IMG/VR virus record: IMGVR_UViG_3300020451_001661
Coordinates: 1 to 50,361 of that record
Reading direction: 5' to 3' (one strand)
Length of the DNA: 50,361 nucleotides
From: a virus
Numbering within the stretch: position 1 is the first letter of the stretch; every line of letters starts with the position of its first letter. Below the pieces are notes generated by a model that was not told where the DNA came from, made no database searches, and was given only the letters and a program-made list of their open reading frames with translations. Made by a program: the position numbers and the translations under genes. Of the stretch, positions 17,501-26,277 are shown piece by piece.

Positions 17501-20500
17501 GTAACTTACCTGTTACAGTTTCACCAACTTGGAATGCACCCTTGACTGGTGTAACTTCAATCAGTTTTGGAACTGTCAAATTTCTGTTATCTGACATATC
17601 AGTTCTAGAGAAAGAACTATAGAACTTAGTTCCGGGTTTTAGTCTGTATCCTGTAAACGCAATGTTCTGTGATCTAAGATTTGGTATTGATGTAGTTTCT
17701 GTAATAACTTCAGTGCTGCCGAATCCACCATCAAAACTCTTGAACTCTCTTTCTACCCATACGTCCTGTGTTGGATTGATAAACATCTTACCAAGCCATG
17801 TGACAACATCATATGGGTTTACATTTACAACTCTACTTGCAAATGGTTGATCAAAATCTAAAACTTCTGTATAATTCAGCATGACTTTAGATCCTTTTTT
17901 AGTCACATTTTGAGAACCTAAGTCAGTTGCATATCTAACATCAACTGCATTGTTAGGAACACCTGACAGACCAATCAATGATTCAGATCCAATGAGTAGA
18001 TCAATAGCATCATAGTTTGCTCTTGCCACAGCAGTACCATCCTCTATATCATATTTCAATTCTGGTAAAGTAGTATCTGCTAGAGCAAAAGTATTGAAGT
18101 TATCCACAGCAAAACCAGTTTTGAAACTGTCTAATCCTGTATCTGGATCTTTGACAACTAATGCTTCAGTTTTTGCTTCCAATAATGATAATGAAGTTGC
18201 AAATTCTACATTCTCAATTCTCTTCTCGATAGCACCAATATCTCTCATGGTGTATCTCTTATTCATTTTTGTTTCAATAGTGATGTCTCTATTCACATCA
18301 AACACATATGGAGCATATGTAATTTCTGCTAATTCAAATGAACTGTCGATTGCTTCAGGTAATTGAGGTGCTCTAGAAGGATTGCCCTCAACAAGTGTGA
18401 AAGTAGAATCACTATTCAAGAATAGTCTGTCTACTCTACCAAGATAATACTTATAATCAAATGTGATATTCTCATCAGATACAAGAACATTTGTTATTGA
18501 TTGTCCAGACCCAGAAAATATTCTTGAACCCCATTCAAATGGTGATAATGAACCAGAATAATCTGCTACTCTTGGTCTGATATCAACAACATCAGTGTTT
18601 CTTTTTCCTCTAAAGCTAGGAACAATATCATATACATCTGAATCATAACTACTTGCTGTTATGATTTCTCCACTATCTTGAGAATTTATTACAAATTTAT
18701 CAAAAAATACTTTGATTCTTGCTGATGGTTCAGGGGCACCCTGTCTTCTTACCAATCTACCAAAGTCATAGAATTCTGCTCTCTGACCATTATCTAATAT
18801 AAAGTTTGCACTTATTTCTTTATCGCCTAATGTTAAGGAATTGATTTTACCACCAACTTTACTTTCAGTAAAGTAAATCTCTTCACCCTCTATAAAGTTG
18901 CCTTCATTACTACTCTTGATGAATGCAGACTGTGTACCAGTGGTGCCTAAAATCAATGCAGATGCACCCGAAACTTTTCCTATTACAGATTCACCCTTGA
19001 TAAGATCTGAGTTGTTAGTATTGGGTCCATTCAAACCTGTAAATGTGAGTGATGGTATTGTTGGATCAGCATTAGATGATGATTCAAATACAGCACGAAC
19101 TCTCACAACGTCAGCAGTGTCTAAAGATATTTCTCTGTCTTGAACTCTCTTACCATATGCAAGATTGTAAGTCAGTCCATCACCTATAGAAGTTGACACA
19201 CCCGAATAATTATATTTTGATCCATTTACAACTATATTTTCACAACGTTGTAGATCTTTATCTTTCGCTACTACTTTTGTTTTCTGCTTGGTTACATGAA
19301 CAACTACATTATTCTTGCTTGCAGATAATCCACTCAAGGTTACACCCTTACCACCACCAGTTATTACAAACTGATCTGTTGTAAGAGGTTCAATGGTGCC
19401 ATCTTCATATAATACTGTATATCTCTCTTCATCAAATGGTGAATACACAAAATCTGTTCCACTTAGAGTGGGTAGATCTAATGTTCCTAATGAATTTATT
19501 GTTCTTCCTCTAAGTTCACCTCTTACAAATATATCCGAACGTGTAAGATCAACAGATTCTACATTACTATCAGGCATATCTGCAAACAAGAATCCACTCT
19601 GTGAATTTCTAATGATTGGAGATACTACACTCAATCCTGAAACGTTGATTGCTCCTGTAGGAATAGATCCTGTACATACATCACTTACGTTAGCAACTGC
19701 TTCAACTTCAATACTTGTTCCTGTAGGAGAAACAGTCTTGACTCTATTCAATACAGTTCCAGTAATACCAGATCTGTTATATTGAATGATGTCTCCTGTT
19801 TGTATTCCAACTGTCCATGAATTTGAAGATGATGATACAGTTGACTTACTTGCTGCTGCAGCAGTAAAGTTGAATGACTGTCCACCAAATACAATTCTAG
19901 GTTCTAGAACTGTATCACCACTGAATGTTTGAACACCAACTTCCTGTCTGATGGAGTGAACATCATTTATACCAAATTCTGTGACCTTTGTTATAATTCT
20001 ACCATTATCAATACCATCAACAGTAATCGCTTCATCTTGAATAAACTGACCTGCAGTTTGATGTAACGCTAAGATATTACCTGTCTGAGATCTCAAAAAT
20101 CCTTTTGCACCAGATCTTTTACCTTCTACTAATGCAGGTGCTGATATTGCTAGGGTATTATTAAGAGTAATCTCGGTGTCTGTTTGAATATCGAATAAGA
20201 ATAGATCAAAATTAGATGTGGTATTTGAATATGCTCCTGCAGATAGTTTGAAATCATATACTCTTGCTCTACCGATTGATTGACCTGTGGGTTCATCTCT
20301 ATCAGTGCCTAGTCTATCACTTCTTAGATCAACATATCCTGTTGTTGCTATACCGACACTAGCACCACCATATACATTGTTGAGTCTTATAAGATTTCCT
20401 GATTGAAAGGGAACTGTGGAGGACTCTACTGATTCTGTTTCTCTAGGTTTTTTAGAATCTACAAATGATGCTCCAAATGTTTCTACTTCATAACCTTTGA

Positions 20501-21581
20501 CATATGCTTTTCCGGGTCCAACTTTGATACTTACAATATCTTTAGATGGAGTATTAGTATCATCAGTAGTTTCTTCTGGGAAGAATACACCAAATTGTGA
20601 GTATCTATCATTCAGACTTTCTTTAGATTCAAAGGAAAATGGTGTTACAAAATAATCTCCACTTTCATCAAACGTTCTTCTAGCAAGTTCTTTTGCTATT
20701 TCACTATATACGGTTCTTACTTCAATTTTCTTAATTTCACCTTTATTGGTTCTGAAGAGTTCAATAAAGTTTTCATCTTGAAAATTATCTAATGGTTTCT
20801 TAGATAATTTTAGACTAATTTTGAGTCTGTCAGCACCGGGTGCTGTATAATTACTAAATCCTGCAGCATTGTCATATAATGAATCATCTTCTACTGCAGT
20901 TATAATTTCTTCAACAACTTGAAACCCAACTCTGTATGATGGATTATTACTATACTGATCTAATACTATAGTTTCTGTTTCTACCTGTATAAAGGCACCA
21001 CGAGCAAAGAATACACCCTCAACAACAGTAAATGCTGATCCTGTTGATGTAGCATTCTTTAGAATACAAGTTGCAAAATCCGACCCTGCAGTAGTAGTAG
21101 TGCTACCAAAAGTAAAATCAGATAAAGTGACGAGATTTTCTCCGTCCTGAAAAGTTTGCGTTGTTTGGTCATTAGCGTTTGCTGCTCTATATTTTACATA
21201 TATTGTAGTGCAGTTTTGAGTGGACTTTGATGCCTTTAGAACACTCTTAACTATGGCGGTTACACCAGATGATTTACCTTTTATTACTAATCCAACTAAT
21301 TTATCAAAATATGACTCTACAGGAACACCAAAAAATGTAGACTCTAATTTTACAGCATAATATTGATCATCATAAGCAACAGATCCGGGTATCACTACGG
21401 ATCCTTCTTTGAACATATGATGTCCAAATTTTTCAATCTGATCTTGTAAGATAGATTGAAGTGTTGTTAGTTCTCTTGCTTGAACAGGAGTTCCGGGTTT
21501 GAATAAGACTTTGTTAAAATTCCTATTCTTATCGAAATCGTCGAAGTATGGATTGACGTTTAGGTTGGTGTTCTGTGGCAT
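14574..21581 (-). CDS. Giant DUF4815-type virion structural protein (2335 residues)
   Basis: The N-terminus (NPYFDDFDKNRNFNKVLFKPG, split here as NPYFDDFD and FNKVLFKPG, then PVQARELTTLQSILQDQIEKFG) is the DUF4815 signature of cyanophage baseplate or tail proteins. The rest is modular: a long beta-rich body, a nine-proline run at about residue 1525 followed by ENDDDPLAQSF, GxGY repeats at about 1770-1850, an NEIIAYTGV module near 1975, and a distinct C-terminal domain after residue 2150. It occupies the place where T4 has gp9-gp12, so it may replace several baseplate-periphery proteins. It starts 3 bp after the gp8 stop. Confidence 0.8.
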   Translation of the reverse strand: MPQNTNLNVNPYFDDFDKNRNFNKVLFKPGTPVQARELTTLQSILQDQIEKFGHHMFKEGSVVIPGSVAYDDQYYAVKLESTFFGVPVESYFDKLVGLVIKGKSSGVTAIVKSVLKASKSTQNCTTIYVKYRAANANDQTTQTFQDGENLVTLSDFTFGSTTTTAGSDFATCILKNATSTGSAFTVVEGVFFARGAFIQVETETIVLDQYSNNPSYRVGFQVVEEIITAVEDDSLYDNAAGFSNYTAPGADRLKISLKLSKKPLDNFQDENFIELFRTNKGEIKKIEVRTVYSEIAKELARRTFDESGDYFVTPFSFESKESLNDRYSQFGVFFPEETTDDTNTPSKDIVSIKVGPGKAYVKGYEVETFGASFVDSKKPRETESVESSTVPFQSGNLIRLNNVYGGASVGIATTGYVDLRSDRLGTDRDEPTGQSIGRARVYDFKLSAGAYSNTTSNFDLFLFDIQTDTEITLNNTLAISAPALVEGKRSGAKGFLRSQTGNILALHQTAGQFIQDEAITVDGIDNGRIITKVTEFGINDVHSIRQEVGVQTFSGDTVLEPRIVFGGQSFNFTAAAASKSTVSSSSNSWTVGIQTGDIIQYNRSGITGTVLNRVKTVSPTGTSIEVEAVANVSDVCTGSIPTGAINVSGLSVVSPIIRNSQSGFLFADMPDSNVESVDLTRSDIFVRGELRGRTINSLGTLDLPTLSGTDFVYSPFDEERYTVLYEDGTIEPLTTDQFVITGGGKGVTLSGLSASKNNVVVHVTKQKTKVVAKDKDLQRCENIVVNGSKYNYSGVSTSIGDGLTYNLAYGKRVQDREISLDTADVVRVRAVFESSSNADPTIPSLTFTGLNGPNTNNSDLIKGESVIGKVSGASALILGTTGTQSAFIKSSNEGNFIEGEEIYFTESKVGGKINSLTLGDKEISANFILDNGQRAEFYDFGRLVRRQGAPEPSARIKVFFDKFVINSQDSGEIITASSYDSDVYDIVPSFRGKRNTDVVDIRPRVADYSGSLSPFEWGSRIFSGSGQSITNVLVSDENITFDYKYYLGRVDRLFLNSDSTFTLVEGNPSRAPQLPEAIDSSFELAEITYAPYVFDVNRDITIETKMNKRYTMRDIGAIEKRIENVEFATSLSLLEAKTEALVVKDPDTGLDSFKTGFAVDNFNTFALADTTLPELKYDIEDGTAVARANYDAIDLLIGSESLIGLSGVPNNAVDVRYATDLGSQNVTKKGSKVMLNYTEVLDFDQPFASRVVNVNPYDVVTWLGKMFINPTQDVWVEREFKSFDGGFGSTEVITETTSIPNLRSQNIAFTGYRLKPGTKFYSSFSRTDMSDNRNLTVPKLIEVTPVKGAFQVGETVTGKLLNNQNSNTVPEIRFRVATPNHKDGPYNAPTLVYESSPYDGAGISSSYSDTSILINVDTNSLNQKSDERFFGNIVKDMRLVGETSNAEAQVKEVRLISDQFGALLGSIHIPTGNPNFTNGSNTVGLSAAKGEVKQVPGSLPISKAYANFFSKGDLITQTTINRIAPPPPPPPPPENDDDPLAQSFRVTENPGIFLTSMDVFFFSKSNTIPIELRLVHLENGYPTTRIIDSKVLEPSQVSISDDGTVPTNFQFDCPVYVVEGEYALVLLASTQEYQAWISRVGEDDITTRNNPELGKVVISKQPSLGSLFKSQNASTWTASQLEDLKYKAYKAKFITGQGTFKMYNPELQTFNQRNLLPSNPIEVFDKKVTVGLSSDLKNPNIVVGTQIKQNNRTSSGFVEGKLGAVGAANTGFSITNAGIGYSNTTFGAVNFTTLTGNGSGATGIVTVSGGTADSVCVLNTGSGYQVGDTVTATLGSNDLGRNLILTVGVVTSTNALKLTGVTGQDFNASELIQYVPSGGSGVGLGSTLASITLTSVTINSDEFDGKHIRVSHPNHGMHAFNNKVEMTRIEGDTIPTNITVGYGASSIQNISIASSANFNIFEGSQVSTTNPGFALVANEIIAYTGVGNNILTGITTRGVDGTTTQSFLPGTPIQKYEFKGVSLREINKEHSFADVTNTITEKIGLDHYFLKVGGTKSFTSHSLGGGLNARASQNIQFESMVPNLSHILPNDTTINASARTTSGTSISGSETSFQDRGYQPVSLTGLTEFANPRIIASRVNEVDKLSSLPGAKSFTLDVTISSTNEDVSPVVDVFDSNITIKSNKVNAPITNYTTDRRSNTLLEDPHTFSYVTSVIELENPASSLKVILAAFKPGTSDIRVLYRLRRADGSDVDKVFELMPGFNNIDINGKVIDGKNNDGRSDRQISNSVAGQFLEHQFTANSLPQFSGYQIKVEVISTNQAQSPSIRDFRVIALA

Positions 21582-21583
21582 CT

Positions 21584-23122
21584 TTAGAATTCTAAGACGA
21601 TTTTAATATCTTCTCTTTGATTTGGTGCTCTTGTCACCTCTGGTCGATTGTCAATGTAAATGATATCACCAGAGTATTTTTCTATCTCAGGGGAAGCAAT
21701 ACCGCTATTGATGGATTGTCCAAAATAATATGTTTTAGAATTCACTGATGTAGATACACCGGTGAATGTGGTTTCAATTCCTACAGTCTCTGTTCCTGTA
21801 GTTGTTGTTACAACAACGTTGATAGAACCTCCTGTTGACGGAGTGCTCGTAAACTTATTTAGACGGTAACCGTAGGTGGGATTTGCACCTGAAGAACTAT
21901 TTGTAGCAAGAGATCTATCTTGCCAATATCTCAGGAATTTAGTAACTGGATCGTATGATATTATCTTTCCAACTGCAGTTGATCCTATACCTATTGTTTG
22001 TGTAATCTGCCCATCAACAGATACACTCATAGTACTAGATGCTGCTCCTGCAAGACGAAGACCATATACTCCACTTGCACTTGATGCAGTGAGTAAATTA
22101 GTAGTTCCGTTTATGTTTGGATTCTTCAAAATTCCGATACGAGCAAACTGATTACCTACTGGAAAATCAGGATTTGTTGTATCACTATTTTCTATTCTAG
22201 AATAGACTAGAACCTTGTTTGATCCTAGTTCTGTGTATATGTCTGCACCATGTCCTTTTGGTGGTGGTATTATAACTGAAAATACTGCACCAGATCCTGT
22301 AACAACTGAATCTAAATCTAATGTTGCAAAAGTGTATCCTGAACCACCATTAGTGACCTGAACAGAGGTAGGTTTACCATTTACAAAGGTTACAGATGCT
22401 AGTCCATCTTGACCATCTCCTCTGATAGGAACATTATTCTTTGTACCACTGAATTGATAAGCAGCACTGGTTGTATCTGTTATAACTACTGTTTCAATCT
22501 TACCGTCTACAGCAGAATTTCTTACGTCAAGAGTATCGGAATTATTCAACCAATCTTGTGGGACTGGAATATAATCCACACTATCAAACTTCACAATATC
22601 GCTTGGTTTTATAGTATACAGATACTTCCAAAGATATCCATCAGATTCTAATCTAGGTTGTAGATCAGTATGTGTTGGTTCTTCTAGTGATGCAATTCCT
22701 TTACCACTATTAGTTGGATTTGCTCCATTGTAAATGCACTCATAGACTCTGAAGTCTGAGTTCATTACATAAAAATTCGAGTTATATAAATTCGACGAAT
22801 TAGTCTGTGGTGTTGTATTATTAATATCATAATCATGTCGATACATTTCGTATATTGTTCCAGTGGTCCAAGAAATTTTTCTTATGACTTGAAGAACATC
22901 GCTAGAATTTATTTTCTTGGCAGATATTAGTGTATCGTATATGTTATCGTGATCGTCAAAGTTATCAATAGGTGCCGGAGTATTGGTATTCCAATCTGAA
23001 TTAATTTCCGTGGCATTCGGCAACCCTATAAACACGTAATAACTATTTGTCGTGGTTGAAATTCCGTTGACAAAGTTTTCCGCATTTAATACTCTTATTT
23101 GATCTGTAATGATCGCAGGCAT
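21584..23122 (-). CDS. 8: Baseplate wedge protein gp8
   Basis: Several anchors match T4 gp8: an N-terminal ITDQIRVLNAENFVNG, a central SDGYLWKYLYTIKPSD (T4: GDGYVWEYLFEIPPDV), and a C-terminus SGDIIYIDNRPEVTRA...IKIVLEF that parallels T4 SGEMIYMENRPPIIMA...INILFTF. T4 gp8 is 334 residues; here 512, with the surplus in the middle, including a GGSGYT unit at about residues 240-290. gp8 dimers join the inner wedge to the outer baseplate. A CCTAAATA late-like box lies just upstream. Confidence 0.88.
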   Translation of the reverse strand: MPAIITDQIRVLNAENFVNGISTTTNSYYVFIGLPNATEINSDWNTNTPAPIDNFDDHDNIYDTLISAKKINSSDVLQVIRKISWTTGTIYEMYRHDYDINNTTPQTNSSNLYNSNFYVMNSDFRVYECIYNGANPTNSGKGIASLEEPTHTDLQPRLESDGYLWKYLYTIKPSDIVKFDSVDYIPVPQDWLNNSDTLDVRNSAVDGKIETVVITDTTSAAYQFSGTKNNVPIRGDGQDGLASVTFVNGKPTSVQVTNGGSGYTFATLDLDSVVTGSGAVFSVIIPPPKGHGADIYTELGSNKVLVYSRIENSDTTNPDFPVGNQFARIGILKNPNINGTTNLLTASSASGVYGLRLAGAASSTMSVSVDGQITQTIGIGSTAVGKIISYDPVTKFLRYWQDRSLATNSSSGANPTYGYRLNKFTSTPSTGGSINVVVTTTTGTETVGIETTFTGVSTSVNSKTYYFGQSINSGIASPEIEKYSGDIIYIDNRPEVTRAPNQREDIKIVLEF

Positions 23123-23145
23123 TATTCTCTACAATTTGATAGTGT

Positions 23146-23153
23146 TATTTAGG
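23146..23153 (-). promoter_or_regulatory. Late-like promoter box CCTAAATA for gp8
   Basis: CCTAAATA on the minus strand, 24 bp upstream of the gp8 ATG and overlapping the stop of the 1042-residue gene. It is a one-mismatch form of the TATAAATA late element; the same CTAAATA form occurs twice before gp25. Confidence 0.45.
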
Positions 23154-26100
23154 TATAATCTAGTGATAGTTTCGTTGTGCGAACTATTGTTGGTGCAGTA
23201 GACAGACCTGTAAGTCCATCAGAGGCATTACAAGTGAATGCTATTCCAGTGGTTCTAGATGAACTGAATTTTGCCCAACTGTAGTCACCGTAATAGTTTC
23301 CAACCCCTGAACCTAGTCCTGTAAAGTTTAGACCATGACCGGTCTCTACGTTTACATGAACTCTAACAGAAGATGCAGAACCTATAGGTGCGATATCTTC
23401 TATATGAGACACTTGGTACACAGTATCTATAAGGTCAGAGCATGATGAAATAGCAACTGTTCTATCTTGAGATAATGCAGTCACTCCACTTCCAACATTT
23501 GATCTACTTACTAAGAAGTAATCTCCAGTTGAAATTCCTGTCTTAGTGAAACCACCAAAAGCATTATCTCTGATTGGTGATGATAGTGGTATATGCATGT
23601 TGAACTGTATTCCTTGTGCAGTTGTTCCAATACCAGTTATCACACCATGATCTCCGGAAACAGATACTCCTGTTACTGTCTCAACAGGGTTTGTAAATGT
23701 GGTAGTTCCAAACCCAGTATTATTTTTATCAGCATCTACAATTTGAATATCAAATGTTGATGTATTAGGATCTTCTGTTGTGCTGAATACAACAGACCCA
23801 CCCCCTGTATAGAAGGAGTTATCACTTGTGCTGACATTCTTTATTATTCTTGCTGCAGGTTTCACTCTAGCATCATAAAGATCTCTTGATTTACTTGCTA
23901 TAGCACCATCAACAATTAGATCATCCTGTTGCTTACACCAAACTACAGGTCTTAGTGGTGAGATCTGATTTGATATTCCTTGCTGAGAATATATGTTAGT
24001 TCTTAATGTATCTCTTGATGTAATCGCAGCAACAATTCTTTCATTCTGTGTGACAGGAGTAATTTCACCATTACTCTTTCTTATTGTTATACTGTCACCA
24101 GTCTTGATTGTTTGTAATGCTCCTTCTGTAGCAACATCAGAATCAGTTCCTCTATACAATAGGACTTGTAGAGATGTTCCTTCTACAGGAGGTTCAGTAA
24201 ACTCAATTTGAGTTCCACCGCTAAAGACATATGCAACATTGGGTTCTTGTATAATATCATTCAAAAATATTAGTAAGTTATTCTCTAAATCTATAAGTGA
24301 ACCTGCATTTTTCTCAACACTCAGGGCTTCTTTATTCTCAGTCATTGTAAAGACTTTTTTACGACCATCAAATTCTTCAGAAAAATCATCTAAAACTTGT
24401 AACTTACCAAATACCCATCCTGCAAATTCATCATCCCTCGTTTCAGTTACTGTAAATACAGCGTTTTTGAATGTAGATCCAATACTCGTGACAGTCGGTA
24501 TTCCTGCAATACGTAATTGTTCTCCTTGTGTGAAACCATATCCAATATTATTCAAATTAAATGACGAGATACTAAGACCTGCACCCACATTCACAGTTAC
24601 TGATGCACCAATACCTGTTGAAGAACTGATAAGTTGTAAATCATCATATCCAACTGGACTATCAAAAGTAATTCTAGGTACATCGGTATGTGTATATCCT
24701 GTGCCCACAGGATTCATAAACACATCCTTTACATGTCCCCCCTCGACTGTAAATGTGCCAGAACTCCCAACCGTAGGATTTCCGCCATTGACCAGTATTC
24801 GATAAGTAGTAGGAGGATTTCTGTATCCTGATCCACTAAATCCGATTGCAACAGTAATCGTGCCAAATCCCGTGACCACTGCGGTTCCTGTTCCCACTTG
24901 TCGTTGTTGATATCCATACCCCTCCGAATTTGCTATTGAAACTATAAGACCTTTTCTAGGTAAATTATTTGAATTTACATCACTTAAATTTATAGTATTT
25001 GTACTGTTACCTGTAAATCTAATTGAGGTAATTCCTGTAGCAGAACCACCTATAAAGTCATAATCTACTTCTGGTTTTTGGAATATATTATTTACGAGTA
25101 TAGCACCAAAATCGCTTGTAATACCTGTTGTATTGACTCCTGAACTTGTAACTGTAAATGTCTTTGCTATACCAGTAAAACCACCTGATACATCATCCAT
25201 GACCACATTTCCTGTGTAGTCGGATCTAATGAAAGATCTACCTTGGAATGAACTTCCATTTGAAGTATCTACAAATAAGAAATTATGAGTTCCTATACCT
25301 GCAGATGTAAGTGTGATAGCAGCACCAACAAGGGCATCACCTTTATTTGATGCGATAGAAAAATTATTAACACCATTCTTGATCAAGAAATAATTATCAT
25401 TCCCCACCAAAGGTGCAGGAGGATTGACACTTCGTAATCTGACTTCTGATCCAGTGACTAAGAAATCTGATAGTGCTGTAAAACTATTTGCTGCTATATT
25501 GAATTGATTTGAACTTACACCAACAGTTTGCTTTATACCACCAAAAGGAACATCAGCAAAAGTTATTCTATCTTTGATAATGTTATAGTCACCTTTTACT
25601 AATTGAACAGTAGATCCATTTGTATGTGCTGCTGTTTGTGTGCCCATCCATTCTCTATCCACAAACACATTATTCGGATTACCATTATACCCAACAACTT
25701 GAATTCTCATGATCTCGTCATCAATTTTTATAAGATCATATGATTTGAATATACTAGCATCATATAGTGATATAACTCTGTTCAAAATTGATACTGTTGT
25801 AGTAGCAGCACCAACCTTATTATAAAGAGGAGACTGAATTATATTATCCAGTGCTACCATAACCTTACTATTTTGTTTCTTTGCTGTAAAGGAATGACTT
25901 ACTCCAACACCGACAGTTGTCAGCCCAATATGTGTTCCTGCTGCTGCTAAAGCAGGTGTTGCTGCAAGTTTTATTTTACTTTCATTGACCTTTATAGCAT
26001 AAACCTTCGTCGGTAATCTAGTGGCACCACCAACACCACTACTGGTGTGATCTATACCTATCGCTGCATCATCTGCAAAATATTCTAACTCCTCACCTGT

Positions 26101-26277
26101 AGTGAAGAAATGATTATTCAATACGATTGTATCTGAACCTATTAAGACCTTAGAAGTGTCTGACCCACTAAAAGATTTTAGGAAGATAGGATCTCCCTTA
26201 TGAGTTAGGTGAAATGAATACCTAAAGGTTTCAGTTTCTTTATTGAATTTTTTATTTACTGATCCTATTTTAAACAT
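23149..26277 (-). CDS. Large beta-rich virion structural protein between gp7-like and gp8
   Basis: The 1042-residue protein starts MFKIGSVNKKFNKETETFR and is built of small beta modules: an IDDEIMRI...GTQTAAHTNG unit (about residues 180-222), LN(D/N)I(I/F)Q units near residues 395 and 675, and GSGY/GTGY repeats at about 466-545. Its position between the gp7-like protein and gp8, with TAATG coupling to the former, suggests it is a baseplate component, perhaps the part of a gp7 function split into two genes. I recognise no domain with a defined activity. Confidence 0.6.
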   Translation of the reverse strand: MFKIGSVNKKFNKETETFRYSFHLTHKGDPIFLKSFSGSDTSKVLIGSDTIVLNNHFFTTGEELEYFADDAAIGIDHTSSGVGGATRLPTKVYAIKVNESKIKLAATPALAAAGTHIGLTTVGVGVSHSFTAKKQNSKVMVALDNIIQSPLYNKVGAATTTVSILNRVISLYDASIFKSYDLIKIDDEIMRIQVVGYNGNPNNVFVDREWMGTQTAAHTNGSTVQLVKGDYNIIKDRITFADVPFGGIKQTVGVSSNQFNIAANSFTALSDFLVTGSEVRLRSVNPPAPLVGNDNYFLIKNGVNNFSIASNKGDALVGAAITLTSAGIGTHNFLFVDTSNGSSFQGRSFIRSDYTGNVVMDDVSGGFTGIAKTFTVTSSGVNTTGITSDFGAILVNNIFQKPEVDYDFIGGSATGITSIRFTGNSTNTINLSDVNSNNLPRKGLIVSIANSEGYGYQQRQVGTGTAVVTGFGTITVAIGFSGSGYRNPPTTYRILVNGGNPTVGSSGTFTVEGGHVKDVFMNPVGTGYTHTDVPRITFDSPVGYDDLQLISSSTGIGASVTVNVGAGLSISSFNLNNIGYGFTQGEQLRIAGIPTVTSIGSTFKNAVFTVTETRDDEFAGWVFGKLQVLDDFSEEFDGRKKVFTMTENKEALSVEKNAGSLIDLENNLLIFLNDIIQEPNVAYVFSGGTQIEFTEPPVEGTSLQVLLYRGTDSDVATEGALQTIKTGDSITIRKSNGEITPVTQNERIVAAITSRDTLRTNIYSQQGISNQISPLRPVVWCKQQDDLIVDGAIASKSRDLYDARVKPAARIIKNVSTSDNSFYTGGGSVVFSTTEDPNTSTFDIQIVDADKNNTGFGTTTFTNPVETVTGVSVSGDHGVITGIGTTAQGIQFNMHIPLSSPIRDNAFGGFTKTGISTGDYFLVSRSNVGSGVTALSQDRTVAISSCSDLIDTVYQVSHIEDIAPIGSASSVRVHVNVETGHGLNFTGLGSGVGNYYGDYSWAKFSSSRTTGIAFTCNASDGLTGLSTAPTIVRTTKLSLDYT

